A stretch of DNA of 64,000 bases from Burkholderia cepacia (GTDB taxonomy: Bacteria > Pseudomonadota > Gammaproteobacteria > Burkholderiales > Burkholderiaceae): the NCBI RefSeq assembly GCF_001718835.1, contig NZ_CP013444.1:1302001-1366000 (forward strand). Reading direction: 5' to 3'. The stretch's first letter is position 1. The number at the start of each line of letters is the position of its first letter. The notes beneath the pieces are model-generated. The model saw only the letters and a program-made list of their open reading frames with translations. It had not been told where the DNA came from and did not search any database. Of this stretch, positions 50,980 to 60,091 are shown in pieces. Both the position numbers and the translations under genes were made by a program.

Positions 50980-51168
50980 TCAGCGCTCGTCGCTCCACAG
51001 CTTCCCGGCCGTCGCCCAGTTCTCCTTCTTCACGTCGGTGAGGATGATGTCGACCGAGCCCGGCTCGCAGCCGAGCGTCTCGCACGTGACGCGCGTGATT
51101 GCTTCGACGAATTTGCGCTTCTGTTCGACGGTGCGGCCTTCGAAGAGCTGGATATTGAAAGTCGGCAT
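50980..51168 (-). CDS. 4-oxalocrotonate tautomerase-family protein
   Basis: A 62-residue enol-keto tautomerase. After removal of Met1, Pro1 (MPTFNIQLFEGRTVEQKRKF) is the general base. VEAITRVTCETLGCEPGSVD is the family pattern, and the C-terminus is WATAGKLWSDER. It forms oligomers of beta-alpha-beta units. It follows the class II aldolase gene by 46 bases on the same strand and may share its transcript, so a joint role on a keto-enol intermediate is possible. Confidence 0.92.
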   Translation of the reverse strand: MPTFNIQLFEGRTVEQKRKFVEAITRVTCETLGCEPGSVDIILTDVKKENWATAGKLWSDER

Positions 51169-51214
51169 GGGTTTCTATATGAACGATCGGAATGGTCGGA
51201 AAGATCGGAACAAT

Positions 51215-51991
51215 TCAATCGCGATACGACGGATCGATCCGGTCGAGCCGGCGCAGCAGCGCCGGCCATTCCAGTTCGCCCTCGATCGCGCCGCCGTCGC
51301 GCAGTTGTTCGGCGGTGCGATCGGCCACCGCCGGGTCGGGCAGCACGAGCGGCCCGCCGCCGGCCTGCGCGCGCACCTGGATGTCGCACGCCTTGATCAG
51401 CGTATCCATCAGCACATAGGCTTCGGCGACGGTGCGGCCGACCGTCAGCGTGCCGTGGTTGCGCAGCAGCATCGCGGATTTCGCGCCGAGGCTCGCGGTC
51501 AGCCGCGCGCCTTCGGCCGGCGAGAACGCGAGCGCCTCGTAGTCGTGGTACGCGAGGTCGCCGTGAAAGCGCAGCGCGTGCTGCGACGCGGGCAGCAGCC
51601 CGTCGCGCTGGATCGATACGGCGATGCCGGCCGTATTGTGAAGATGCATCACGCAGACGGCGTCGGCGCGCGCGGCATGCACCGCCGCGTGCAGCGCGAA
51701 GCCCGTCACGTTGACCGCGTGCTCGCCGGCGCCGATCCGGTTGCCGGCCAGGTCGATCTTCACGAGGTTCGATGCGCGGACCTCGTCGAACGTCAGGCCG
51801 AACGGGTTGATCAGGAAGTGGCCGGGCTCGCCGGGCACGGTGGCGGAAAGATGCGTGTAGATCAGGTCGTCCCAGCCGTTCAGCGCGACGAGCCGGTAGG
51901 CGGCGGCGAGGTCGACGCGCAGCCGGCGTTCGGCGTCCGAGGTCGGGCCGCCGGGTTTCACGGCGTCAGGACGGTGTGCGAATGACGACAT
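51215..51991 (-). CDS. Class II aldolase/adducin-domain protein
   Basis: A zinc-dependent aldolase-fold protein of 258 residues. It has the family segment THLSATVPGEPGHFLINPFG, metal histidines in VMHLHNTAGIAVS, and MLLRNHGTLTVGRTVAEAY. It starts at ATG 51991, inside the end of the urea transporter gene (26-base overlap), so it is translated from the same message. The branch without a clear sugar-phosphate motif often acts on small hydroxy acids or is uncharacterised. Confidence 0.92.
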   Translation of the reverse strand: MSSFAHRPDAVKPGGPTSDAERRLRVDLAAAYRLVALNGWDDLIYTHLSATVPGEPGHFLINPFGLTFDEVRASNLVKIDLAGNRIGAGEHAVNVTGFALHAAVHAARADAVCVMHLHNTAGIAVSIQRDGLLPASQHALRFHGDLAYHDYEALAFSPAEGARLTASLGAKSAMLLRNHGTLTVGRTVAEAYVLMDTLIKACDIQVRAQAGGGPLVLPDPAVADRTAEQLRDGGAIEGELEWPALLRRLDRIDPSYRD

Positions 51992-52859
51992 CGGCGTCTC
52001 CCAGGGTGAAGCGGCGCATGACCCATACGGTGAGCCACGACGCCAGCACGAACGGCGCGGTGAGGGCGGTGACGCCCGCGCGCATCGCGAGCGCCTGCAG
52101 CAGCGCGGCGAGCACCGCGGCCGCCAACGCGGCGCGCGGGCCGCGCGACATCAGCGCCAGTGCGGCGAGCGCGCCATCGAAGCCTGGCAGACCGTCCGCG
52201 AGCGTCGCGGCGCCGGCGCCGAGCGCGATCAGCAGCACGGTCGAAACGATCGCGCCGCCGAGCGCGAACGCGGCCGCGCGGCGCGACGCGACGGCGAGGC
52301 CCGCGACGATCAGCGCGCCGGCCCACGTGCCTTGCGCGAAGGTGGCCTGCGCGACGCCGGCGAGCAGCGCCGGTGCGAACGCCGGCAGCGTCAACGATAC
52401 GCCGGCTGCGCTCGCGCCCGCATGCTGCGTCGCGACAAACGGCAGCCACAGCGCGGTGACGGCGAGGCACGGGCTCGAATACGGGCACTGGCGCCAGCGG
52501 GCGAGCGGCGTGCGCAGCGCGCGCTGCACGAGCGCCGCGCCGATCGCGGCCAGCGGCGCCAGCGCGACGGCCGCGAGCGGCTGCGGCGCGAACGTGACGG
52601 CGGCCAGCGCGGCGAGCGCGCCGTTGAAGCCGTGCAGCCCCTGTTCGACGTCGTGGCGCGCGGCGCCCGTCAGCACGGCGGTCATGCTGGCGGCGGCCGA
52701 GCCGAGCAGCGCCGCGCATGCGAGCCGCAGGTCGGTCAGCGCCAGCGCGGCGAGCAGCAGCGCGCCGGTGAGCGCGTTGGCCTGCAGGACGATCTGCCCG
52801 ATGCCGCGCAGCAGGATGCGCAGGTCGATCGACGGCGAGGCGGGCTGGGCAGTAGACAT
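51966..52859 (-). CDS. Urea transporter (UT family)
   Basis: An inner-membrane urea channel of 297 residues with about ten hydrophobic segments in two homologous halves. Each half holds the selectivity-filter-like pattern: GLHGFNGALAALAAVTFAPQ in the first and GLPGFDGALAALALMSRGPR in the second, clear evidence of the internal duplication. The start is ATG 52859. Its 3' end overlaps the class II aldolase gene by 26 bases. No urease genes are in the window, so the coupling with an aldolase and a tautomerase is unusual. Confidence 0.85.
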   Translation of the reverse strand: MSTAQPASPSIDLRILLRGIGQIVLQANALTGALLLAALALTDLRLACAALLGSAAASMTAVLTGAARHDVEQGLHGFNGALAALAAVTFAPQPLAAVALAPLAAIGAALVQRALRTPLARWRQCPYSSPCLAVTALWLPFVATQHAGASAAGVSLTLPAFAPALLAGVAQATFAQGTWAGALIVAGLAVASRRAAAFALGGAIVSTVLLIALGAGAATLADGLPGFDGALAALALMSRGPRAALAAAVLAALLQALAMRAGVTALTAPFVLASWLTVWVMRRFTLGDADVVIRTPS

Positions 52860-52986
52860 GACGGCGGCAGTGCAGGATGAGCCGCGAGGATAGGGCAGAT
52901 CGGCATGCACCGGAATAGGGAATCGTGGATACCGGGAATTTGTGCGACGATGCCGGGCATTCGACAGCGAGCAAGGAGGCAGGACG

Positions 52987-53541
52987 ATGCGTGAAGTGCG
53001 ATGGGCGTCGCTCGAAGGCGACGGGGTCGAACATCTGGCGTTCGACCGGAACGGCGGCGGGATCGTCGTCGAAAGCGCGGTGGTCGGCCAGCGGTACGGC
53101 AAGTCCTACGGGCTCGCGTACCGGGTGGTCTGCGACGCGCGATGGCGGGCGACCTACGCGGTGCTCAAGGTGATGGGCGGCGGCACGCTCGAACTGCGCG
53201 GCGACGGCGAAGGCCACTGGCGCGACGGTGCGGGCCGTGCGCTGCCCGAACTCGACGGCTGCATCGACATCGACATCGCGGCGACGCCGTTCACGAATGC
53301 GCTGCCGATCGGCCGCCTGGGGCTCGCGCGCGGCGAGCGGCGGCCGCTCGACGTCGCGTACATCTCGACGCCGGACCTGAAGGTCGAGCCGGTCAAGCAG
53401 GCTTACGCGTGCATCGAGCCGGGCCGGCGCTACCGCTACGAAGGCATCTTCCGGAATTTCACGGCCGAGATGGACATCGACGAAGACGGGCTCGTGATCG
53501 ACTACGAGACGCTGTTCAGACGCCTGCCGGCAATCCGCTGA
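52987..53541 (+). CDS. Putative glycolipid-binding domain protein (PF06475, DUF1089)
   Basis: A 184-residue protein starting at ATG 52987 with GGAGGCAGGACG upstream. The family pattern is WASLEGDGVEHLAFDRNGGG, GKSYGLAYRVVCDARWRATY, DGCIDIDIAATPFTNALPIG and VAYISTPDLKVEPVKQAYAC. Some members bind glycolipids; no enzymatic role is established. No signal peptide. Its last 40 bases overlap the 3' end of the convergent alpha/beta-hydrolase gene. Confidence 0.9.
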   Translation: MREVRWASLEGDGVEHLAFDRNGGGIVVESAVVGQRYGKSYGLAYRVVCDARWRATYAVLKVMGGGTLELRGDGEGHWRDGAGRALPELDGCIDIDIAATPFTNALPIGRLGLARGERRPLDVAYISTPDLKVEPVKQAYACIEPGRRYRYEGIFRNFTAEMDIDEDGLVIDYETLFRRLPAIR

Positions 53542-54401
53542 ACGGGCGCGGCCGTCTTCGTCTCGTGCGCGGACGCGAAGCGGTCGATCCGCGACGCGAT
53601 GATGTCGGGGTGGCGCAGCACGACCCAGTGGCTGCCGTCGATTTCCTCGCGCACGTGGTCGCCGAGCCAGCGGTCGAGGTCGACCGACATCTCGGGCGTC
53701 ACGTAGCGGTCGCGCACCGGCACGAGGATCTGCACCGGCGCCTGTGCGTGACGCTCGCGCGGCCGCCGGGCCCGCGCAAGGAAGTTCGCGCGGTAAAGCT
53801 GCATGCCGTTCAGCGCATTCTTCAGTTGCACGGGATCGCGCTCGGCACGCACGCGTTCGGTGATCTGCAGCCAGCGCGGCCACAGCGCCGCGCCGCCGAG
53901 GCGCCACACCAGCGACGGCACGACCGGCAAGTGGAAGAACGCGATGTACCACGACTTCAGGCTCTGCTTGAGCCGCATCTTCGCGCGGAACACGTGATCG
54001 AGGCAGGGGCCCGAGATCGACGTGTACGACGCGATCCGGCCGCGGAACGCGGGGTCGGTCACGGCCTCCCAGCACTGGATCGAGCCCCAGTCGTGGCCGA
54101 CGAGATGGAACGGCCGGCCGCCGCAGGTCGCGTCGGCCACCGCCTTCAGGTCGCCGGCGAGCCGTTCGAGCGTGTAGTCGGCGCGTCGGCGCGGTGCATC
54201 GGACGCGCCGGCGCCGCGCACGTCGTACGCGATCACGCGGTAGCGCTTCGCGAGCCGCGCGCGGATCGGCGCCCACACGGCCGCCGAATCGGGGTAGCCG
54301 TGCACGAGGATCAGCGGCGGGGCGCGACGCGACCCGCTCACGTAGACGGCGAGTTTCACGTCGCCGGACTGGACGGTCAGCATCTCGTGGGCGCGCGCCA
54401 T
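53502..54401 (-). CDS. Alpha/beta hydrolase (epoxide-hydrolase/haloalkane-dehalogenase-like)
   Basis: A 299-residue alpha/beta hydrolase. HG motif VHGYPDSAAVW, nucleophile elbow LVGHDWGSI with Asp as nucleophile, and GSHWVVLRHPD near the C-terminus with the catalytic His. An Asp nucleophile (GHDWG) fits epoxide hydrolases and dehalogenases rather than serine esterases. The start is ATG 54401; the frame is open to a TTG at 54419. It is the last gene of a four-gene minus-strand operon with the metal-dependent hydrolase, SDR and monooxygenase. Confidence 0.9.
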   Translation of the reverse strand: MARAHEMLTVQSGDVKLAVYVSGSRRAPPLILVHGYPDSAAVWAPIRARLAKRYRVIAYDVRGAGASDAPRRRADYTLERLAGDLKAVADATCGGRPFHLVGHDWGSIQCWEAVTDPAFRGRIASYTSISGPCLDHVFRAKMRLKQSLKSWYIAFFHLPVVPSLVWRLGGAALWPRWLQITERVRAERDPVQLKNALNGMQLYRANFLARARRPRERHAQAPVQILVPVRDRYVTPEMSVDLDRWLGDHVREEIDGSHWVVLRHPDIIASRIDRFASAHETKTAAPVQRIAGRRLNSVS

Positions 54402-54405
54402 GGCG

Positions 54406-55311
54406 TCATGCCTGCGCAACCGGGTGCAGCGGCACGCGGCGCGGGGCGGCTTGCGCGGCGTAGCGCGCGTTGGTCGCGTCGATGTTCTCGAGCAGCGTGT
54501 CGAGCCCCTGCAGGTACTGGTGGTTGTCGTGGTCCCACGGGTGGAAGCCGGGGCGGAAGTAGTCGAGCCATTCGCGCGCGATGCTCGGGAACACCCCGTG
54601 TTTCGGGCTGTACAGGTACTTCACGAGCCGCCACATGCCGCCGAACTTGCCGTGTTCGCGACGGTGCGCGCGCATCAGGCGCACGTGGAAGTCGAACACG
54701 ATCGCCCAGAAGAACACGGTCGTCGTCAGCATCGTGCCCGTGCGCAGCAGGTAGCTGCCGAGGCCCGGCTTCATCACGGTGGTCCATACGTCGTACGACA
54801 CGGCCTTGTGCTCGGTTTCCTCCATCGCATGCCACATCCACATCTGCTGGTAGCCTTCGACCGAGCCGTCGATCCGGTGCTCGTGGCCCGACAGCAACTG
54901 GTTCGCGAGGATTGCCGTGTAGTGCTCGAGCGCGATCGTGATCGCGAGCTGCATCGAATGCGGCAGCACCTTCTTGAACCAGCCGAGGATCGTCCACAGG
55001 CGCTTGTCGAGCTTGTGCGCGGGGAGGCCCGACGCCTGCAGCAGGTCGTTGTATTCGATGTGCTCGCGCGTGTGCATCGCTTCCTGGCCGATGAAGCCGA
55101 GTACCTGCTTCTTCAGCTCGGGATCCTCGATCCGGTCGCGATAGTTGCGCACCGAATCCATGAAGAAGCGTTCGCCGGCCGGAAACAGCAGCGACAGCGC
55201 GTTCATGAAGTGCGTGACCGGCACGCCCTGCACGTGCCAGTCGCGCGCGCGTTCGGGGGGCAGCGCGAAACGGATGTCGCGCCGCACCGGCATCATGTTC
55301 GGGGTCATCAT
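54406..55311 (-). CDS. Metal-dependent hydrolase family protein (PF10118)
   Basis: A 301-residue protein with ferritin-like histidine/glutamate motifs: FIGQEAMHTREHIEYNDLL, ITIALEHYTAILANQLL and HAMEETEHKAVSYDVW, spaced as a dinuclear metal site. Members are called metal-dependent hydrolases but look like four-helix-bundle diiron proteins; true function unknown. It recurs next to Baeyer-Villiger monooxygenases and SDRs, as here. The start codon at 55311 overlaps the SDR stop. GGGAGGAGAACAATC upstream gives strong translation. Confidence 0.92.
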   Translation of the reverse strand: MMTPNMMPVRRDIRFALPPERARDWHVQGVPVTHFMNALSLLFPAGERFFMDSVRNYRDRIEDPELKKQVLGFIGQEAMHTREHIEYNDLLQASGLPAHKLDKRLWTILGWFKKVLPHSMQLAITIALEHYTAILANQLLSGHEHRIDGSVEGYQQMWMWHAMEETEHKAVSYDVWTTVMKPGLGSYLLRTGTMLTTTVFFWAIVFDFHVRLMRAHRREHGKFGGMWRLVKYLYSPKHGVFPSIAREWLDYFRPGFHPWDHDNHQYLQGLDTLLENIDATNARYAAQAAPRRVPLHPVAQA

Positions 55312-56234
55312 GATTGTTCTCCTCCCTGATTGCCTGCATTGTTGTACGTTGCGTGGGCCGGTGCGGGCGCGCGCGCGGCGCGGCGGCGCGCTTTCGCGGC
55401 CTCGTGCCTGGTTGCGAACACAACCAGTGCCTGATATGCGGCCGGCAGGATGCGCGCGAGCCAGTCGGCGCCGCGCGCGTCGCGGCCGATCAGGACGCGG
55501 CGCTTGTTCCTGCGCACGCCCGAGAGGATCGTGCGCGCGGCATCGTCGGCGGTCGTGATGAAGAACTTCTCGAACGTGTCGCGGCCTTGCTGCTCGCTCG
55601 CGACCATGAAGCCGACCATGTTCTTCGACACGCGGCTCGCCTGAGCGATGTTCGTGCGGATGCCGCCCGGATGCACGCAGGTCGCCGACACACCGCACTT
55701 CATCATGTCGAGTTCCTGGCGCAGCGATTCGGTGAAGCCGCGCACCGCGAACTTGGTCGCGTTGTAGCCGCTCATGCCCGGTTGCGCGAAGATCCCGAAC
55801 AGGCTCGACGTATTGATCACGTGGCCGTCGCCCGATGCCTTCAGGTGCGGCAGGAATGCCTTCGTGCCGTGCACGACGCCCCAGAAATTGATGTTCACGA
55901 TCCACTCGAGATCGTTGTAGTCCATCCCTTCGATCGTGCTCGACAACGCGACGCCCGCGTTGTTGAAGATCAGGTTGACCTTGCCGTGTTCCTTCGCGGT
56001 GTCGTCGGCCCACGCGAACATCGCGTCGCGCTCGCCGACGTCGAGCACGCGCGTCGATACGCGCACGTTCGGCGCGATCGCACGGACGATTCGCTCGGTT
56101 TCGGCGAGGCCCACGCCGTTCTTGTCGGCGAGCGACACGTGGCAGCCTGCCTGGGCGAGCTGGATCGCGAGCGAGCGGCCCATGCCCGAGCCGGCACCCG
56201 TGATCGCGGCGACCTTGTTGGCGAAATCTCTCAT
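55308..56234 (-). CDS. Short-chain dehydrogenase/reductase
   Basis: A classical SDR of 308 residues: cofactor motif TGAGSGMGRSLA, NNAGVA, catalytic Ser in NTSSLFGIF and YNATK (Tyr-x-x-x-Lys). Asp in LADKNG favours NAD. It has a longer basic C-terminal tail (KARRRAARAPAPAH) than usual. It lies between the monooxygenase and the metal-dependent hydrolase, so it likely reduces or oxidises the alcohol or ketone partner of the monooxygenase reaction. Confidence 0.94.
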   Translation of the reverse strand: MRDFANKVAAITGAGSGMGRSLAIQLAQAGCHVSLADKNGVGLAETERIVRAIAPNVRVSTRVLDVGERDAMFAWADDTAKEHGKVNLIFNNAGVALSSTIEGMDYNDLEWIVNINFWGVVHGTKAFLPHLKASGDGHVINTSSLFGIFAQPGMSGYNATKFAVRGFTESLRQELDMMKCGVSATCVHPGGIRTNIAQASRVSKNMVGFMVASEQQGRDTFEKFFITTADDAARTILSGVRRNKRRVLIGRDARGADWLARILPAAYQALVVFATRHEAAKARRRAARAPAPAHATYNNAGNQGGEQS

Positions 56235-56257
56235 GTCTGTTGGCTCCTGTACGAGGC

Positions 56258-57859
56258 TCAGGCGGCTTCGGCGGAAGCGGAAGCGGCGGGCGCGGCGATC
56301 GGCCGCGCGGCCGTGTCGTGTCGCGGGACGCCGTACGCGTGGTAATCGGCGATCGAGAAATGCGCGGTCGCCTGGCGGAAGCGCCAGGTGAAGCCTGGCC
56401 ACAGCGTGGTGTTCTTGCCGGTGCGCGGATCGAGGTACCAGCTCTTGCAGCCGCCCGTCGACCAGATCGCCTTTTTCAGCTTGCCCTGCAGGTCGCTGTT
56501 GAATTGCGCCTCGACGAGCGGGCGCACCTCGATCGCATCCGCGCGTTCGCGACGCATCGCCTGCAACGCGCCGAGGATGTACTCGATCTGCGACTCGATC
56601 ATGAACACCATCGAGTTGTGGCCGAGGCCCGTGTTCGGACCGACGATCATGAAGAAGTTCGGGTAACCGGGCAGCGTCGAGCCGAGATACGCGTGCGCGC
56701 CGTCGCGCCATGCGTCGACGATGTCGAGCCCGCCGCGGCCGATGATCGCGCCGCGCGGAAACGGATCGGCCACCTGGAAGCCGGTGCCGTAGATCAGGCA
56801 GTCGACTTCATGGCGCTTGCCATCGGTCGTCACGACCGCGTCGGCTTCGATGTGGTCGATGCCGGTCGTGATCACGTCGACGTTCTTGCGCGACAGCGCC
56901 GGGTAGTAGTCGTTCGAGATCAGCACGCGCTTGCAGCCGAGCGTGTAGTTCGGCGTGACGGTCCTGCGCAGCTCCGGATCGGGAATCTGCTTGCGGATGT
57001 GGCGCAGTGCGAGCTTCTGCACGTTCTTCATCAGCGACGGATGGATCGCGAAGCCGAGCACGCGCGATTCGAGCATCCAGTAGATGCTGCTGCGCACGGC
57101 CTTCTGCGTGAACGGCAGCGTGCGGAACAGCCACTTCTCGAACCCGGTCAGGTTGCGGTCGGGCTTCGGCATGATCCACGGCGGCGTGCGCTGGAACAGC
57201 GCGAGAGCCTTCACGCGCGGCGCGATCTGCGGCACGAACTGGATGGCGCTCGCGCCGGTGCCGATCACCGCGACGCGCTTGCCTTCGAGCGCATAGTCGT
57301 GATCCCAGTGCTGCGAATGGAATGCGCGGCCCTTGAAGTGCTCGACGCCGGGAATCGACGGCAGCGCGGCGCGCGACAGGCCGCCCATCCCGGACACCAG
57401 CACGCGTGCCGACAGCCGCTTGCCGTTCGCGAACGTGAGGCGCCAGCGTTGCGCGGCTTCATCGTACTCGGCGCGCTGCAGCTCGTGGTTCAGGCGCAGG
57501 TGCGGGCCGACGCCGAAGCGCTGCACGCAGTCTTCCAGGTACGCGCGGATCTCCGGCTGCGGTGCGAACATGCGCGTCCAGCGCGGGTTCGGCGCGAACG
57601 AGAACGAATAGACGTGCGATTGCACGTCGCATGCACACCCGGGGTAATGATTGTCGCGCCACGTGCCGCCGACCGACGCGGCCTTCTCGAGGACGACGAA
57701 GTCGGTCACGCCTGTTTGCAGCAGGCGGATCGCCATGCCGAGGCCGGCGAAGCCGGTGCCGATGATGGCGATGTCGATGGTTTCGTCCAGGCCGTCGTGG
57801 CCGGGCGGACCGAAAGGCAACGTGCGAGCATTCATCCGGGTGTCTCCGATTTGGCTCAT
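56258..57859 (-). CDS. Flavin-containing monooxygenase, Baeyer-Villiger type
   Basis: A 533-residue FAD/NADPH monooxygenase. FAD motif IIGTGFAGLGMAIRL, then VGGTWRDNHYPGCACDV, the fingerprint FKGRAFHSQHWDHD, NADPH motif VIGTGASAIQFVPQI and GTGFQV. The fingerprint ends WD, not WP, seen in a subgroup of these enzymes. The C-terminal Ala/Ser-rich tail is low-complexity. The start is ATG 57859 (ATG 57835 also possible). First gene of the four-gene operon, just downstream of a perfect palindrome. Cyclic or long-chain ketones are typical substrates. Confidence 0.94.
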   Translation of the reverse strand: MSQIGDTRMNARTLPFGPPGHDGLDETIDIAIIGTGFAGLGMAIRLLQTGVTDFVVLEKAASVGGTWRDNHYPGCACDVQSHVYSFSFAPNPRWTRMFAPQPEIRAYLEDCVQRFGVGPHLRLNHELQRAEYDEAAQRWRLTFANGKRLSARVLVSGMGGLSRAALPSIPGVEHFKGRAFHSQHWDHDYALEGKRVAVIGTGASAIQFVPQIAPRVKALALFQRTPPWIMPKPDRNLTGFEKWLFRTLPFTQKAVRSSIYWMLESRVLGFAIHPSLMKNVQKLALRHIRKQIPDPELRRTVTPNYTLGCKRVLISNDYYPALSRKNVDVITTGIDHIEADAVVTTDGKRHEVDCLIYGTGFQVADPFPRGAIIGRGGLDIVDAWRDGAHAYLGSTLPGYPNFFMIVGPNTGLGHNSMVFMIESQIEYILGALQAMRRERADAIEVRPLVEAQFNSDLQGKLKKAIWSTGGCKSWYLDPRTGKNTTLWPGFTWRFRQATAHFSIADYHAYGVPRHDTAARPIAAPAASASAEAA

Positions 57860-57867
57860 TTTTGAAT

Positions 57868-57887
57868 GTTACATTGTTTGATGTAAC
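57868..57887. promoter_or_regulatory. Perfect inverted repeat upstream of the monooxygenase operon (TetR-type operator)
   Basis: GTTACAT - six-base spacer - ATGTAAC, a perfect 7+6+7 palindrome only 8 bases from the start codon. Its size and position suit a TetR repressor, but no TetR gene is in the window. Confidence 0.6.
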
Positions 57888-58081
57888 GATAGTGGGTGAG
57901 CCCGGAAACCGCAAGAGGCTAGAAGCGGCGCTCTAAGGGCCGGAAGCCAGGCGGGAAAAGGCTGAGCGGGGTTTGGAACGGTACGGCGGAGAGGCCGTTG
58001 GCGGGGCGGCGAGGCCCGCGGAACGCGGGTTGGCGGCGGCGGCTCAGACCGCCGGCGTGCGGCGGTCTGTTTGAAATCGAA

Positions 58082-58789
58082 TCACGGGCGGATCGAACGG
58101 CCGACCGTCTCATGGAAAACCCCGGCCACGATCGTGACCTGCGCGAGCGCGTAGAGGCTCCAGATCAGGTAATCGATGCCCGGAAAGCCGCCGAGGAAGC
58201 GGCCGACGCCGATCAGCGTATCGGAGCCGACGAAGATCAGGCTGCCGACGGCCACCAGCGGGCCGCGCGTGCGGGCCGCGAGCGCGAAGCTCGCCATCGC
58301 GCACAGCACGAGCATGTAGACGGCGACGGGGGCGAGCAGCTCGCCGAGGTGCGGGAAGAACGCTATGTAGAACGCCGGGGCGGCGATCCACAGCCCGACG
58401 AGGGCGACGACGCGCCAGCCGTGCGGCCGAGCGCGCCAGCGCATGAAGATCGCGCAATAGCACAGGTGCGTGAGCAGGAACGCGCCGAGGCCGAGGACGA
58501 ACGACAGCGGCCAGTCGGGCAGCGCGAGCAGCACGTCGCCGAGTACGGCGGTCACGAGCGCCGCGCACAGCCACGCGCGTTCGCGCGCCGCGCCGCAGGT
58601 GCTGCCCGCCGCGAGCAGCAGGATGCCCATCGCGGCTTTCGCGGCGGCCTGGCCGGGATAGGGCGCGGCGGCGAGCGACAGCCCGTACAGCAGCGCGGCG
58701 ACGACCGCGAGCGGCCAGAGCCGGCGGTAGGTGGCGGGAAGCGTGGCGATCAAGGCGGGTGTCTCCGGGAGTCTTGTTGTCGTTGTCAT
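58082..58789 (-). CDS. YhhN-family membrane protein (lysoplasmalogenase-like)
   Basis: A 235-residue inner-membrane protein with about eight hydrophobic segments. The YhhN pattern AALVTAVLGDVLLALPDWPL with FVLGLGAFLLTHLCYCAIFM, and LIFVGSDTLIGVGRFL, hold the conserved acidic residues shared with TMEM86 lysoplasmalogenases, which hydrolyse the vinyl ether of lysoplasmalogens. Monocistronic. Confidence 0.9.
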   Translation of the reverse strand: MTTTTRLPETPALIATLPATYRRLWPLAVVAALLYGLSLAAAPYPGQAAAKAAMGILLLAAGSTCGAARERAWLCAALVTAVLGDVLLALPDWPLSFVLGLGAFLLTHLCYCAIFMRWRARPHGWRVVALVGLWIAAPAFYIAFFPHLGELLAPVAVYMLVLCAMASFALAARTRGPLVAVGSLIFVGSDTLIGVGRFLGGFPGIDYLIWSLYALAQVTIVAGVFHETVGRSIRP

Positions 58790-59036
58790 GGTCGGGCGCG
58801 CGGGGGCGGCCGCCGGTCATTATGGAGAAGAAAGGCCGCGCGAAAACCGGCGAACCCCTCTAGTCGCGGTGCGGGCCGTCCGCCGCGCATCCGGTTCGCC
58901 GTGCGCGGCAGCCCTGGCTCAGGGCACGATTGCACGGTCTGTTCCGTCAGTCGACCGGTGCCCGCTTGCCGGCGCTTCCCGATGCACTTACCGTAGTACG
59001 AGGCGGCAATCCCGAGAGCCGCGACTGGGACGAGCC

Positions 59037-59882
59037 ATGGATCAACACGAAGACTTCATCGTGCGCACCATGTCGGCCGACGAGGTAGCCATGTCGGTCG
59101 AATGGGCGGCTGCGGAAGGCTGGAATCCCGGCCTGCATGATCCGGCCTGTTTCAGGGAAGCCGACCCGGCCGGATTCTTCGTCGGCGTCTGGCGCGGCGA
59201 GCCCGTCGCGTGCATCGCCGCCGTCGCCTACGACGAACGCTTCGGTTTCATCGGTCTCTACATCGTGAAACCCGGGTTTCGCGGCAAGGGCTTCGGCATC
59301 CGAACCTGGCAGCACGGCATGCGTTACCTCGCCGAACGCAACATCGGGCTCGATGGTGTCGTGGCCCAGCAGGCCAACTACCGGAAGTCCGGCTTCGCGC
59401 TCGCGTACCGCAACATCCGCTATCAGGGGCGCGTGGACGGCATCGGGTGCGCGCACGTGACAGCCGCGGCCGACGTGCCGTTCGCGCAGTTGCTCGCCTA
59501 CGACCGCCAGTGCTTTCCAGCGGCACGCGGGCGTTTCGTCTCCGCGTGGATCGCGCAGCCGGATGCCGTGGCGCTCGCGACGCTCGACGCCGGCCGTGTC
59601 GCCGGATACGGTGTCGTGCGCCGCTGCAAGGCGGGCTGCAAGATCGGCCCGCTGTTCGCCGACGACGCAGGCGTTGCCACCGGGCTGTTTCGCGCGCTGG
59701 CCGCGCGCATGCCCGGCGAGGTCATCGTGCTCGACGTGCCGGAAACGAACCCCGCCGCCGTCGCGCTGGCGGAAAGGCACGGCATGACGAGCGTCTTCGA
59801 AACCGCGCGGATGTTCACGCAAGACGCGCCTGCGATCGCGATCGATCGCGTGTTCGGGGTGACGTCGTTCGAGCTGGGGTGA
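59037..59882 (+). CDS. GNAT family N-acetyltransferase, two-domain (YitH-like)
   Basis: A 281-residue protein with an N-terminal GNAT domain (IGLYIVKPGFRGKGFGIRTW as acetyl-CoA loop) and a C-terminal Acetyltransf_18-like domain (RVAGYGVVRRCKAGCKIGPL). ATG 59037 was chosen because the upstream frame lacks a ribosome binding site; CGAGCC precedes it. Substrate unknown. Followed by a strong terminator shared with the convergent ssuA-like gene. Confidence 0.92.
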   Translation: MDQHEDFIVRTMSADEVAMSVEWAAAEGWNPGLHDPACFREADPAGFFVGVWRGEPVACIAAVAYDERFGFIGLYIVKPGFRGKGFGIRTWQHGMRYLAERNIGLDGVVAQQANYRKSGFALAYRNIRYQGRVDGIGCAHVTAAADVPFAQLLAYDRQCFPAARGRFVSAWIAQPDAVALATLDAGRVAGYGVVRRCKAGCKIGPLFADDAGVATGLFRALAARMPGEVIVLDVPETNPAAVALAERHGMTSVFETARMFTQDAPAIAIDRVFGVTSFELG

Positions 59883-60024
59883 TGGGGGGCGTGGCTGAGC
59901 GTTACCGCTCGGTTGCCAAAGCCCAGGTTGCTGAACATATCCCGTGAATCACTCAATTGGGCGCGGTCATGGGTGGGCAGCCCGCCAGCAACGCACTTAT
60001 CGGTATCAGTGAAAGCCGTTTGAA

Positions 60025-60065
60025 GAAAAAAAGGCCGACGGGCAGGGCGCCCGTCGGCCTTTTTT
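60025..60065. terminator. Bidirectional rho-independent terminator
   Basis: AGGCCGACGGGC (60032-60043) pairs perfectly with GCCCGTCGGCCT (60049-60060) across a five-base loop, with an A-run on the left and a T-run on the right. It lies between the convergent GNAT and ssuA-like genes. Confidence 0.92.
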
Positions 60066-60091
60066 GAAATGCGGGCGCGCTGCGCCGCGCG

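Noticed and set aside
53502..53541. Convergent 40-base overlap of two stop ends as an error
   Set aside because: Both C-termini read normally for their families; short convergent overlaps are common.
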